Source: Vibrio pelagius (GTDB taxonomy: Bacteria > Pseudomonadota > Gammaproteobacteria > Enterobacterales > Vibrionaceae). From it: a stretch of 64,000 bases of DNA. Below the pieces are notes generated by a model. That model was not told where the DNA came from. It searched no databases and saw nothing but the letters and a program-made list of their open reading frames with translations. Where the stretch lies: positions 868,001-932,000 of the forward strand of contig NZ_AP025504.1 in assembly GCF_024347575.1 (NCBI RefSeq). Direction: 5' to 3'. The translations under genes were made by a program, and so were the position numbers. Positions 42,542 to 51,624 of the stretch are shown here, piece after piece; position 1 is the first letter of the stretch; every line of letters begins with the position of its first letter.

Positions 42542-43165
42542 CTAACGAAAACTCTTATGTTCAATGAAGTGGCTGGAACGCTGCACCACTTCTTTCGAGT
42601 ACACCAGTGCGGTGTGATTAAGGTTGAGCGCGCAGGTGTCGGTTGCTCCTTTTAGGTTGGCGTCCTCCAGTGTTACCGTGCCATCACCTTGATTCTTTCC
42701 GAGTACAATTCGGCCTACCCCCGCATCATAAGTGCCAGTGATAACGCCAATCGGGACATCGTTATCATAGTCTCCTAGCCCGTCATTTAGGATGTGTTTG
42801 GTGGAGCCAAAAATGAATCCGAGTCCATGATTTGACAACATTTTGGCGATGGTTGCGCCGTTGTGTGGCGTTCCTGCGGTAATGATGCAGGTATCGGCAA
42901 ACTTTGGCTGATAATGCTTGAAGTAGTGACGAATCAGTAAACCACCCAGTGAGTGCCCAAAGAAGTAGACCTCATCATTTTCATCAAAACGGGCAGTGAC
43001 AAATCGATTCAAGCGTTTGGACGCGGAAGGAAAGCGCAAAGAGTTATAGGCAAACTTATGAGTTTGAAAGCCGCGCTTTGTAAAGTTTCTATCTAGATAC
43101 TGCATGATCAGTGCAGGCATATAGAGGCCGTGAATTAATATTATGTGTTTGTTTTTATTGTTCAT
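42542..43165 (-). CDS. Lipase-like alpha/beta hydrolase
   Basis: The 207-residue protein has an alpha/beta-hydrolase start (HIILIHGLYMPALIMQYLDR), the nucleophile elbow GHSLGGLLIRHYF near residue 72 and TAGTPHNGATIAKML near 98, resembling small cytoplasmic lipase/PGAP1-like hydrolases. A catalytic Asp (GDGTVTLEDANL) and His (NLNHTALVYS) are placed as expected. The ATG at 43165 has a perfect GGAGGTG ribosome site, so I reject the frame from 43270. No signal peptide. Substrate unknown. Confidence 0.82.
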   Translation of the reverse strand: MNNKNKHIILIHGLYMPALIMQYLDRNFTKRGFQTHKFAYNSLRFPSASKRLNRFVTARFDENDEVYFFGHSLGGLLIRHYFKHYQPKFADTCIITAGTPHNGATIAKMLSNHGLGFIFGSTKHILNDGLGDYDNDVPIGVITGTYDAGVGRIVLGKNQGDGTVTLEDANLKGATDTCALNLNHTALVYSKEVVQRSSHFIEHKSFR

Positions 43166-43314
43166 TTCACCTCCGATTAATGCTCTCTTCAGTGTATTTA
43201 TTTGCCCAAGCAAACTCAATACAAATCGATCGCGACGGAGTGAAAACGGTACATGATAAAGCGGAATCATCAGTGGCTTTAATTAAACAAGCCTCAAGTG
43301 ACAACGCATGGTCC

Positions 43315-43350
43315 AAAAAATCCGAGTGCTGCGCAACACTCGGATTTTTT
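43315..43350. terminator. Bidirectional terminator between hydrolase and antiporter genes
   Basis: AAAAAATCCGAGTG and CACTCGGATTTTTT form a perfect 14-bp palindrome around an 8-nt loop. It lies just past the antiporter stop (minus strand). Confidence 0.85.
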
Positions 43351-43388
43351 GACTTAACTCGCTTTGTTTTTTGACTTAACTCACTTTG
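43345..43388. repeat. Tandem 22-bp direct repeat
   Basis: Two copies of a 22-bp unit starting TTTTTTGACTTAACTC (43345-43366 and 43367-43388) differ by one base. They begin in the T-run of the terminator and end 4 bp from the antiporter stop, so they are probably a recent local duplication of the terminator edge. Confidence 0.6.
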
Positions 43389-43392
43389 TTTT

Positions 43393-44868
43393 TTAGCCAA
43401 TCACTAGGAAGAAGAGAGCGGTTGCGACGATACCGATCAGTGCGTATGGGAACTGAGTCGTTGCGTGTTGCATTGATGTACAACCTGAGCCTTGTGCTGA
43501 CAGAACCGTTGAATCACTGAAGAAACAAGAGTGGCTGCCCGCCGCTGATGCTGATAGAAGTGCCGCTACAGTAAGGTGCAGTGGTACGCCAAGCTGTTCA
43601 CCTAGAGGTAATACGATTGGCATTGCGACTGCGAATGTGCCCCATGAAGATGCGGTCGCGAATACGAGCGCTCCGGTGATCATGAAGATGATTGCAGGAA
43701 AGTAAGACACGGATAGGTAAGGGCTTACTGTTTCGATGACATACTGGGTCACGCCTAGAGAATCGTTAACCGATTTTAGCATGAAGCCGCCAATTACCGT
43801 TGCCAGTGGCAATAACATTACTTTGATACCGTCGTAGACTGCTTCGAACATATCGTTCATTGAGATAAGACGCTGCACACCGTAGAAACAGATAGTAAAT
43901 ATGATTGCGACAAACACACCAGCGAGTAGATCGATACCGAAGTACCAGCTCGCTGCAACCAACACCACCATTGGTAGTAAGAAGTTGATTAGGCCCATAG
44001 TTGGACTAGTGTGCGCCGAGGTATCCTCGCCAAAGTCGATGTCTGCTGCACCATCTGGGCGAACTTGTCCTTTTTTCGCGCGCTCTTCAGCCACCTTCAT
44101 TGCACCCAAGTCAGGCAGCTTTTCCATTGCAACGAGAAGCACAATTGCTAGTGTTACCCAGCCATATGCCATGTAAGGAATGGCTTCGATGTAAGTTTTG
44201 ATACCTTGGCCTGCTTCAGCAACGTCATTTGCTTCCAGCAATGAACTAAAGAAGATTGCCCACGTTGAAATTGGTACCAGAATACAGATAGGGGCCGCGG
44301 TCGAATCTACGAGGTAAGAGAGTTTCTCACGAGAAATGTTGTAGCTATCCGTGATCTTCTTCATTGAAGAGGATATAGCAATCGCATTTAGGTAGTCATC
44401 AATGAAGATCAGAATGCCGAGGAAGAAGGTCATCAGCATGGATTGCTTACGACTCTTAACCTTAGTTACCAGCATGTCAGAGAAGCTTAGGATACTGCCG
44501 CCCTTTTCTAGAATTGCAATTAAGCCGCCCATCAGGCCACAAACAAGCACGATCCATGCAATGGTTTCGTTCATCATCACATCCATGGAGATGCCAACGA
44601 GCAACTCCACCGCTTCGGTTGGGTTCAGAAGCAGAACACCTGCGATTGTGCCGCTAAATAGTGCTTCTACGGTGCGATGCGTCGTGAGTGCGAACACCAA
44701 CACCAGAGCCGTTGGGAGCAAACTCATCCACCCGTAAGCTTCTCCTTCTTGGTGGTTCAATCCAATTGAAGTGAAGAAGACAAACGTCGCCACTACCAGT
44801 AGGGATACCATAATGTGTTGAGTGTTGATCTTCAGCGGCGCGTCCAACGCCTTGGTTTGCGTAGTCAT
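43393..44868 (-). CDS. NhaC-family antiporter in the putrescine cluster
   Basis: The 491-residue membrane protein has about 11 helices and belongs to the NhaC/arginine-ornithine-antiporter-like family (GGSILSFSDMLVTKV, FIDDYLNAIAISSSMKKITD, SAAGSHSCFFSDSTVLSA). NhaC itself exchanges Na+ and H+, while cluster members near polyamine genes may move amines or amino acids. It starts 17 bp past puuA's stop and in the same direction, so puuA and this gene form an operon. It occupies the position that a putrescine importer (PuuP) holds in other bacteria. Start at 44868 chosen for its AAAGGAAAT ribosome site. Confidence 0.82.
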   Translation of the reverse strand: MTTQTKALDAPLKINTQHIMVSLLVVATFVFFTSIGLNHQEGEAYGWMSLLPTALVLVFALTTHRTVEALFSGTIAGVLLLNPTEAVELLVGISMDVMMNETIAWIVLVCGLMGGLIAILEKGGSILSFSDMLVTKVKSRKQSMLMTFFLGILIFIDDYLNAIAISSSMKKITDSYNISREKLSYLVDSTAAPICILVPISTWAIFFSSLLEANDVAEAGQGIKTYIEAIPYMAYGWVTLAIVLLVAMEKLPDLGAMKVAEERAKKGQVRPDGAADIDFGEDTSAHTSPTMGLINFLLPMVVLVAASWYFGIDLLAGVFVAIIFTICFYGVQRLISMNDMFEAVYDGIKVMLLPLATVIGGFMLKSVNDSLGVTQYVIETVSPYLSVSYFPAIIFMITGALVFATASSWGTFAVAMPIVLPLGEQLGVPLHLTVAALLSASAAGSHSCFFSDSTVLSAQGSGCTSMQHATTQFPYALIGIVATALFFLVIG

Positions 44869-44885
44869 ACGTATATTTCCTTTAT

Positions 44886-46229
44886 TTATGCTGAGTGCAA
44901 CATCCATTCGATTTCTAATGGGGTGATTTCGCGTTCAAAGTCGGCGAGTTCACTCCGTTTGCAAGCTATATATAAATCGATAAAGTCTTTAGAGATGTAC
45001 GGAGCCAGCTCACTGCGTTCTAGCTGGTCGAGTGCTTCTGACATACGCAGTGGTAGGTCAATTGCATCATCACTGAGGGCTTTAGGACATTGGTCTTTGG
45101 TATAGTTTTCACTCGCTAATACCGCGGAAAGTACTACTGCAGCGAGAATATAAGGGTTAACGTCAGCTCCTGCTATACGATGCTCAATTCGGCGATTTTT
45201 ACTATCGCTGATGGGCACGCGCATCGCAACACCGCGGTGGTTTTCTCCCCAATCGGCTTTCGTAGGTACGTAAGCGCCAGGAACAAAACGGCGGTAGGAG
45301 TTTACGTTAGGACAAATCAACGCCATGGAGTCGGATGTTTGAGCTAACATCGCAGCCATAGTTTGATAAAAGAGGTCACTGGCTTCGCCATCGGTTTGGC
45401 TAAAGTGGTTGTTGCCGAGTGCATCCACCAAGCTAAGGTGAATATGCATGCCATTGCCAGCTTGGTCGCTAAACGGCTTAGCCATAAAGGTGGCATCAAA
45501 ACCGTGCTGGTGGGCAATCTGGCGGATCAGACGTTTGGCGATGATCACTTCATCACATGCGTTGAGCACATCTTTTGAGTGGTTAAAGTTAATCTCAAAC
45601 TGTCCCGGTGCGGATTCAGAGAGTGCGCCAGAGGTATTTAACCCCTGTTCTTGGGCGACCTTGTTAAGGTCGGAGAGGAAGTCGGCGTAGTCATCGAGAC
45701 CGTCTAGGTCGTACACCTCAGTATCTTTCTCACGTGACTTTTTGGTTGGGTTAATAGCCGTTTGTAGAGCACCCATCTCGCCACGCTTTTTGTCGATGAG
45801 GTAGAACTCCAGCTCTAAGGCAACGCACGGGTACTGGTTTTTAGCATGCAATTTATCGAGCATGTCTTCAACGATATTACGAATGAATAGTGGATTGGGT
45901 TGTTCCGCTGTCTCATCCATCATACTTAACAACACTTGACCGACTGCCTCATTTGCCGTTGGCATCAGTGTGCCAGCGACAGGGAAACAGATGTTGTCTG
46001 GCTCGCCTAAATCTTCGCCTAAACCAGCGCTCTCTACCACATTGCCTTTAGTATCAAGAGTAATAGTAGAGAGTGGTAGCGCAACCCCCTTCGATAACTT
46101 ATCTAGTGCTTCAACTGGGATTCTTTTCCCTCTTGGTGTGGCATTGATATCGGTGAAAATGAGGTCAACAAACTCGATGTTGGGCCATGTTTGTCGAAAA
46201 TTTTTAACTTCCTGTAGATACGATTCCAT
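44886..46229 (-). CDS. puuA: PuuA, gamma-glutamylputrescine synthetase
   Basis: The 447-residue ligase of the glutamine synthetase fold joins glutamate to putrescine with ATP as the first step of the Puu pathway. Visible motifs: DLIFTDINATPRGKRIP near the N-terminus, VALELEFYLID near 135 (metal site), SAPGQFEINF near 205, NGMHIHLSL near 260 and the end stretch NRRIEHRIAGADVNPYILAA near 345. The frame starts with a TTG at 46241, but ATG 46229 with GGAG 7 nt upstream is preferred. It shares a divergent promoter region with puuD, containing PuuR-like boxes. NhaC-type antiporter gene follows in the same operon. Confidence 0.92.
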   Translation of the reverse strand: MESYLQEVKNFRQTWPNIEFVDLIFTDINATPRGKRIPVEALDKLSKGVALPLSTITLDTKGNVVESAGLGEDLGEPDNICFPVAGTLMPTANEAVGQVLLSMMDETAEQPNPLFIRNIVEDMLDKLHAKNQYPCVALELEFYLIDKKRGEMGALQTAINPTKKSREKDTEVYDLDGLDDYADFLSDLNKVAQEQGLNTSGALSESAPGQFEINFNHSKDVLNACDEVIIAKRLIRQIAHQHGFDATFMAKPFSDQAGNGMHIHLSLVDALGNNHFSQTDGEASDLFYQTMAAMLAQTSDSMALICPNVNSYRRFVPGAYVPTKADWGENHRGVAMRVPISDSKNRRIEHRIAGADVNPYILAAVVLSAVLASENYTKDQCPKALSDDAIDLPLRMSEALDQLERSELAPYISKDFIDLYIACKRSELADFEREITPLEIEWMLHSA

Positions 46230-46334
46230 TGAGTTCTCCAACTAGCCTCTGTACAGCAAATTTAACGAAACAAAAAACAAACAACTGTGTTGCGCATATT
46301 AGACAAAAGTCTATGTGATTTGTTTTATTTGCTT

Positions 46335-46349
46335 AAAATACAATGATTT
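46335..46349 (+). promoter_or_regulatory. PuuR-like box, weaker copy
   Basis: AAAATACAATGATTT matches the E. coli PuuR box AAAATATAATGAACA at 11 of 15 positions. It is nearer puuA than the palindromic copy. Confidence 0.4.
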
Positions 46350-46422
46350 ATTTTGATTTATCTTTCAGTTGCAAGGTTTTAGAAAGATGTTTTTGTTAAC
46401 TATTTTGTAACAGGTGGGTGCT

Positions 46423-46446
46423 TTTTGCTCAATATAATGAGCAAAA
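46423..46446. promoter_or_regulatory. Palindromic PuuR-like operator
   Basis: TTTTGCTCA and TGAGCAAAA are perfect 9-bp arms around ATATAA; the core TCAATATAATGAGCA matches the E. coli PuuR box at 12 of 15 positions. It lies between puuA and puuD, close to puuR. Confidence 0.7.
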
Positions 46447-46572
46447 TTAGATGTTTTTTTAACCAAAAAAGGGGCATTGGTCACGTTTTGGTCAGAATAT
46501 CCAACATTGGCGTTGATAATTTTGTACATGGTTTGTAGTGTGAGTGTTAAATAAATCGAGCACGGAAATGAC

Positions 46573-47319
46573 ATGTCTACACAAAGAAAACCCATTATTG
46601 GAATTGTTAGCTGCGCGAAAGAGTTGGGTGGTTATCAAATACAAGCCGTTAATGATTTCTATCTGGCGGCAGTAAAAGATTTCGGCGGGTTGCCGCTGAT
46701 GTTAGCACCAGATATGTCGAATGAAGATATCGAACAAATCTTCGAAATGTGTGATGGCTTTTTATTTCCGGGCAGTCATTCGAACGTAGCACCGCACCAT
46801 TACAACGCGACGCATCAAGAGGCGAAGAGAGATGAAGCGCGTGACGAGCTCTCTTTTTCATTGCTACGTAAAGCGATCGATAAAGACATTCCATGTTTAG
46901 GGATCTGCCGTGGCTTTCAAGAGATGAATGTGGCGCTGGGTGGATCGTTAAATCCAGCAGTTCACGATTCGGGCTTTAATGATCATCGAGAGATCGACGT
47001 CGACGACTTTGAAGAGAAGTACGCACCATCACATGCAGTACTGGTGCAAAAGCAGAGCCTTTTTGAGAAATGGCTGACAGAGAATCACTGGGAAACCACA
47101 GTCTTTTTTGAAGTAAACACGCTTCATAATCAAGGTGTTGACCAACTTGCTCCACAACTGCAGGTAGAGGCGAAAGCACCAGATGGTTTGGTGGAAGCGT
47201 TCAGCCTTCCAGGACAAAAATTCTTCGTTGGCGTGCAGTGGCACCCAGAATGGAAAGCGAAAACCAATCATTTCTCTCAAATTTTGTTCAAAGAATTTAT
47301 GATGGCTGCCTCTCTATAA
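46573..47319 (+). CDS. puuD: PuuD, gamma-glutamyl-GABA hydrolase
   Basis: The 248-residue enzyme is a class I glutamine-amidotransferase-like hydrolase that frees GABA from gamma-glutamyl-GABA. The nucleophile Cys lies in CLGICRGFQEMN near residue 114, and the His/Glu pair in VGVQWHPEW near 218. E. coli PuuD has 254 residues. It heads the plus-strand puuD-puuR-puuC-puuB-aguB-aguA-gabD-gabT run. Confidence 0.94.
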   Translation: MSTQRKPIIGIVSCAKELGGYQIQAVNDFYLAAVKDFGGLPLMLAPDMSNEDIEQIFEMCDGFLFPGSHSNVAPHHYNATHQEAKRDEARDELSFSLLRKAIDKDIPCLGICRGFQEMNVALGGSLNPAVHDSGFNDHREIDVDDFEEKYAPSHAVLVQKQSLFEKWLTENHWETTVFFEVNTLHNQGVDQLAPQLQVEAKAPDGLVEAFSLPGQKFFVGVQWHPEWKAKTNHFSQILFKEFMMAASL

Positions 47320-47335
47320 GTTAGGAGCCAGATAC

Positions 47336-47893
47336 ATGGACAATCAAGAGATTGGTAAAAATATTGTTCAGTTAAGAAAAGAACATGGATTGTCACAACG
47401 AGAATTAGCCGAGCGAGCTGGCATTACACATAGTGCTATCTCCTCTATTGAGAACGCTAAGGTCAGCCCTTCAGTGAGCTCGTTGCAAAAAATAGTGAAC
47501 GTTTTTTCTTTGTCGCTATCGGAGTTTTTCACCTTTGAAAAGCCAGCCAGTGATGAAGTAAAGGTTGTCGTTACCCCTGATGATTTGGTGGAGATGGGCA
47601 GTGAGTCTGTTTCAATGAAGCTAGTTACCAATGGCAGTAAAGATCAGGTCATCGGGTTTTTAATCGAAGAGTATGCCCCACATGGAACGACTGGTGCGGC
47701 AGAAATTAAACATGAAGGCGAAGAGATCGGGACCATTCTTGAGGGTGAAATCACACTTGAGTATAAAGACCAATCTTACGTCCTTAAACAAGGCGAGTCG
47801 TACGTCATTGATACAACTCAGCCGCATAAGTTTACAAATCACACAGACAAGGCTTGTCGAATGGTAAGCGCGCATACGCCAACCACATTCTAA
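47336..47893 (+). CDS. puuR: PuuR, repressor of putrescine genes
   Basis: The 185-residue protein has an N-terminal XRE helix-turn-helix (residues 5-60; LRKEHGLSQRELAERAGITHSAISSIENAK split in two helices) and a C-terminal cupin (about 105-180; GEEIGTILEGEITLEYKDQ). This is the PuuR layout; the protein releases the puu promoters when putrescine is present. It starts 16 bp after puuD with a TTAGGAGCC ribosome site. Confidence 0.93.
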   Translation: MDNQEIGKNIVQLRKEHGLSQRELAERAGITHSAISSIENAKVSPSVSSLQKIVNVFSLSLSEFFTFEKPASDEVKVVVTPDDLVEMGSESVSMKLVTNGSKDQVIGFLIEEYAPHGTTGAAEIKHEGEEIGTILEGEITLEYKDQSYVLKQGESYVIDTTQPHKFTNHTDKACRMVSAHTPTTF

Positions 47894-47929
47894 GTGGGCC
47901 TTGCCTTGTTGTGATAACAAGGAGAGCGT

Positions 47930-49414
47930 ATGAAAACCCAGGAACAATGGATTGAATTACAAAACAGTCTAAACATCGAAAATCGAGCATTCATTAACGG
48001 CGAGTATACTCTTGCCATCGGCGGTCAAATGCTTGATGTCATCAACCCAGCAACGGACGAAACGCTTACAGAGATCGCGCGTTGCCAAGAAGAAGATGTT
48101 GATCTTGCGGTAACATGCGCTCGTCAAGCCTTTCAAGCGGGTGAATGGAGCAACAGTGCTCCATCTCATCGTAAAGCTGTCCTAAGTTTATTCGCTGATC
48201 TTATTGATGAGCACCGTGAAGAGCTAGCGTTACTAGAAACACTCGATACCGGTAAACCTATCAATCACAGTGTCTCTACCGATATTCCGGGCGCTGCAGG
48301 CTCTTTGCGATGGTACGCCGAAGCGATTGATAAAGTCTACGGTGAAGTCGCACCAACCGAAAAAGATGTACACGCCTACATCTCTCACCAACCTATTGGT
48401 GTTGTCGCCGCGGTGGTTCCATGGAACTTCCCTCTATGGTTAGCCTGTTGGAAGCTCGGCCCTGCGCTCGCGGCTGGTAACAGCGTCATTCTCAAGCCGT
48501 CAGAAAAATCCTCACTCACTGCAATCTTCCTTGGCAAGCTTGCCAATCAAGCAGGTCTTCCTCGTGGCGTATTCCAAGTCATTACTGGCTATGGTCATGA
48601 AGCTGGGGATGCACTAGCTAAACACCATGATGTTGACTGCATCGCCTTTACCGGTTCAACCCGAATCGCTGGTCAGTTAATGGTTCGCTCTGGTGAGACT
48701 AACCTCAAACGTGTCTTTGCAGAAGCGGGCGGTAAGAATGCCAATATTGTGTTCGAAGACTGTGACGATCTTGACCGCGCAGCGGCTGAAACGGCAGGTG
48801 GCTGCTTCTATAACCAAGGTGAAGTGTGTGTCGCAGCAACTCGATTGTTGGTTCATGAAAGCATCAAAGATCAGTTTGTTGAGAAGGTGATTGAAGCGTC
48901 TAAAGCCTTCACGCCCAAAGACCCAATGGACACCACTTGTTCGATGGGCGCGCTGATCGATCAAGGGCATAAAGCCAAGGTGCTGGAGTACATCCACCTT
49001 GGTCAAACTGAAGGTGCTACGCTGCGCTGCGGTGGTGATGTAGATGGTAAAGGCGCGTTCGTTGAGCCAACCATTCTCGACAATGTAGACAATAAGATGC
49101 GTGTCGCGCAGGAAGAGATTTTTGGCCCTGTGTTGTGCGTGATTCCTTTCAAAGATGAGCAAGAGGCGATCGCCATTGCTAACGATTCTAAATATGGCCT
49201 AGGTGCCGCTCTTTGGAGCAGCAATATTAATCGTGTTCACCGTGTGGCTAAGCAGCTTCAAGCGGGTTCAGTCTGGGTCAATAACTACAACGAAGGTGAC
49301 ATGACTGTCCCATTTGGTGGATTCAAAATGAGTGGCAACGGCCGTGATAAGTCACTGCATGCCATTGAAAAATTCACAGAAACCAAAACGACTTGGATTC
49401 GCCTACACCCTTAA
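47930..49414 (+). CDS. puuC: PuuC, gamma-glutamyl-gamma-aminobutyraldehyde dehydrogenase
   Basis: The 494-residue NAD(P)-dependent aldehyde dehydrogenase oxidises gamma-glutamyl-gamma-aminobutyraldehyde to gamma-glutamyl-GABA. It has VVPWNFPLWLACWKLGPALAAGN... (cofactor fold near 165), the Glu site in FAEAGGKNANIV near 265, the catalytic Cys in YNQGEVCVAATRL near 300 and PFGGFKMSGNGRDKSLHA at the end. E. coli PuuC has 495 residues. Ribosome site AAGGAGAGCGT before ATG. Confidence 0.93.
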   Translation: MKTQEQWIELQNSLNIENRAFINGEYTLAIGGQMLDVINPATDETLTEIARCQEEDVDLAVTCARQAFQAGEWSNSAPSHRKAVLSLFADLIDEHREELALLETLDTGKPINHSVSTDIPGAAGSLRWYAEAIDKVYGEVAPTEKDVHAYISHQPIGVVAAVVPWNFPLWLACWKLGPALAAGNSVILKPSEKSSLTAIFLGKLANQAGLPRGVFQVITGYGHEAGDALAKHHDVDCIAFTGSTRIAGQLMVRSGETNLKRVFAEAGGKNANIVFEDCDDLDRAAAETAGGCFYNQGEVCVAATRLLVHESIKDQFVEKVIEASKAFTPKDPMDTTCSMGALIDQGHKAKVLEYIHLGQTEGATLRCGGDVDGKGAFVEPTILDNVDNKMRVAQEEIFGPVLCVIPFKDEQEAIAIANDSKYGLGAALWSSNINRVHRVAKQLQAGSVWVNNYNEGDMTVPFGGFKMSGNGRDKSLHAIEKFTETKTTWIRLHP

Positions 49415-49445
49415 GCCTGCTGACGAATAACAAAGGAATAAAGCA

Positions 49446-50723
49446 ATGAATAAGCATACGGACTCGTTTTACGCGCACTCAGTACCAAACATGCCAGATT
49501 TCCCACAACTTCAAGACAACATCGAGTGTGATGTGTGTGTGGTTGGTGCCGGTTTCTCTGGTTTATCTTCAGCACTGCATTTGGCAGAGAAAGGCTTCAA
49601 AGTGGTGGTTCTAGAAAGTGCGAAAGTTGGTTTTGGCGCAACCGGTCGCAACGGCGGTCAGATCGTTAACAGCTACAGCCGAGATGTTGATGTGATTGAA
49701 AGCCGTTACGACCAACCTCAAGCTAAAGCACTGTGTGACATGATATTTGAAGGTGGCGACATCATTCGTGGCCTTATCGATAAGTACGATATTGAATGTG
49801 ACCATAAGCGCGGTGGCCTATTTACAGCACTAAACAAAAAGCAGCTCGCTGGTCTAGAGCACCATAAGAAAAACTGGGAGCGCTACGGCAATGATCAACT
49901 GACTCTGCTTGATGCCAATGAGGTAGAAGCAGCAGTCGGTACTCAGGTTTACACTGGCGGTCTGCTCGATATGCGTGGTGGTCACATCCATCCGCTAAAA
50001 CTGGCTCTCGGTGAAGCAGCAGCGTTTGTATCTCTGGGTGGTCAAATTTTCGAACAGTCTGCAGTAACCTCGCTAGAGAAAGGTGTAAACCCTGTGGCTA
50101 GAACGGCTCAGGGCAGCGTGAAGTGTAAATACCTAGTGTTGGCAGGTAATGCTTACCTTGGTGGTCTTGCACCGAATATCAGCAACAAAGCGATTCCGTG
50201 TGGTACCCAAGTGGTGGCGACAGAGCCGCTGACTGATGAGCAACTTAAGCAAGTACTACCAAGTGACTACTGTGTTGAAGACTGCAATTACCTACTGGAT
50301 TACTTCCGTCTAAGTGCTGATAAACGCCTGCTGTTTGGTGGTGGCGTAGTGTACGGTGCTCGTGATCCAGAGAATATCGAAGCCTTGATTCGTCCTAAGC
50401 TAGAGAAGGTTTTCCCTCAATTGAAAGGGATTAAGATTGATTACACTTGGACGGGCAACTTCCTTCTAACTTACTCGCGTATGCCTCAGTTCGGCGCATT
50501 CGACGACAACATCTACTACCTACAAGGTTACAGCGGCCATGGTGTCACTTGTACTCACCTTGCAGGCAAACTATTGGCGGAAGCCTTAACCGGACATGCA
50601 GAGCGATTTGATGCTTTCGCAGCATTGAAGCACTACGCCTTCCCGGGTGGCCGCCACTTCCAAATCCCATTCACAGCAGTGGGTGCAGCGTATTACAACC
50701 TAAGAGACAAACTGGCTATCTAA
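49446..50723 (+). CDS. puuB: PuuB, gamma-glutamylputrescine oxidase
   Basis: The 425-residue FAD enzyme oxidises gamma-glutamylputrescine to the aldehyde, releasing ammonia and hydrogen peroxide. The dinucleotide fold VCVVGAGFSGLSSALHLAE lies near residues 30-50, followed by GATGRNGGQIVNSYSRD, typical of DAO-family PuuB. The C-terminal text YLQGYSGHGVTCTHLAGKLL binds FAD. E. coli PuuB has 426 residues. It lies between puuC and aguB. Confidence 0.93.
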   Translation: MNKHTDSFYAHSVPNMPDFPQLQDNIECDVCVVGAGFSGLSSALHLAEKGFKVVVLESAKVGFGATGRNGGQIVNSYSRDVDVIESRYDQPQAKALCDMIFEGGDIIRGLIDKYDIECDHKRGGLFTALNKKQLAGLEHHKKNWERYGNDQLTLLDANEVEAAVGTQVYTGGLLDMRGGHIHPLKLALGEAAAFVSLGGQIFEQSAVTSLEKGVNPVARTAQGSVKCKYLVLAGNAYLGGLAPNISNKAIPCGTQVVATEPLTDEQLKQVLPSDYCVEDCNYLLDYFRLSADKRLLFGGGVVYGARDPENIEALIRPKLEKVFPQLKGIKIDYTWTGNFLLTYSRMPQFGAFDDNIYYLQGYSGHGVTCTHLAGKLLAEALTGHAERFDAFAALKHYAFPGGRHFQIPFTAVGAAYYNLRDKLAI

Positions 50724-50748
50724 TCCAGACACAGATAAGGAACATCGA

Positions 50749-51615
50749 ATGAGTAGAGTAGTGAAATTTGCAGCCTTACAACTGACTAAGAGCTGGGATC
50801 TGGAAGATAATCTGAACAAAGCCAAGCAAGCGATTCGTGAAGCAGCAAGTAACGGTGCTAACGTCATTCTGCCACAAGAGCTGTTTGCGGCTCCTTACTT
50901 CTGCAAAAAGCAGGAAGCGAAATACTTCGAGTTGGCAGAAGAGACAGAAAACTGCTCACTGATTAAAGAGATGAGCGCACTCGCTAAAGAGCTGGGTGTG
51001 GTGATCCCAGTGAGCTATTTTGAAAAAGCGGGCAACACCTTCTTTAACTCGTTAGTGATGATCGATGCGGATGGTACGGTACTCGACAATTACCGCAAGT
51101 CACACATTCCAGATGGACCGGGCTACAGCGAGAAGTACTACTTCAGCCCTGGTGACACAGGCTTCAAGGTTTGGAAGACCAAGTATGGCACCTTCGGCGC
51201 TGGCATCTGTTGGGATCAATGGTTCCCAGAACTGGCTCGCAGCTTAGCATTGCATGGCGCTGAAGCGATCTTCTACCCAACTGCGATCGGTAGCGAGCCA
51301 CAAGACCCAACCCTTGATTCACGTGATCATTGGCAACGCACGATGCAAGGCCATTCTGCTGCGAACTTGGTCCCCGTCATCGCGTCAAACCGAGTGGGTA
51401 CTGAAGTGGATGATGGTATTGAGACGACCTTCTACGGCTCATCTTTCATCACCGACCATACTGGTGGCAAGCTTGCTGAAGCGCCACGTGAAGGTGAAGC
51501 GATCATCTATGCAGAAGTCGATTTAGCGGCAACGGCGCAGGCGCGTCACTCGTGGGGATTATTCCGTGACCGTCGACCAGATTTGTACGGCAGCGTCGGC
51601 AAACTGGCGGTATAA
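50749..51615 (+). CDS. aguB: AguB, N-carbamoylputrescine amidase
   Basis: The 288-residue nitrilase-superfamily enzyme splits N-carbamoylputrescine to putrescine, CO2 and ammonia. The catalytic triad is visible: Glu in ILPQELFAAPYF near 43, Lys in NYRKSHIPDGPGY near 118, Cys in GAGICWDQWFPE near 155. Length is standard. It starts 25 bp after puuB and 9 bp before aguA, so it is in the same operon and joins agmatine degradation to the Puu pathway. Confidence 0.95.
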   Translation: MSRVVKFAALQLTKSWDLEDNLNKAKQAIREAASNGANVILPQELFAAPYFCKKQEAKYFELAEETENCSLIKEMSALAKELGVVIPVSYFEKAGNTFFNSLVMIDADGTVLDNYRKSHIPDGPGYSEKYYFSPGDTGFKVWKTKYGTFGAGICWDQWFPELARSLALHGAEAIFYPTAIGSEPQDPTLDSRDHWQRTMQGHSAANLVPVIASNRVGTEVDDGIETTFYGSSFITDHTGGKLAEAPREGEAIIYAEVDLAATAQARHSWGLFRDRRPDLYGSVGKLAV

Positions 51616-51624
51616 GGGGGCACT

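Larger units (their letters stand above)
46230..46572. other. Divergent puuA/puuD promoter region
   Basis: The 343 bases are AT-rich and hold two PuuR-like boxes (46335-46349 and 46423-46446). I see no other ORF or RNA. Confidence 0.6.

Noticed and set aside
43105..43120. ATGATCA core in the start region of the lipase-like gene
   Set aside because: Lacks the GAAAGC extension of the iteron; the 7-base core is expected several times by chance in 64 kb.
46365..46595. 76-residue minus-strand ORF in the puuA/puuD promoter region
   Set aside because: It covers the PuuR operators and the puuD start and has no ribosome site; it is a chance frame in AT-rich DNA.
49950..49965. parS2-like TTTACACTGG in puuB
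   Set aside because: Only the left half matches.
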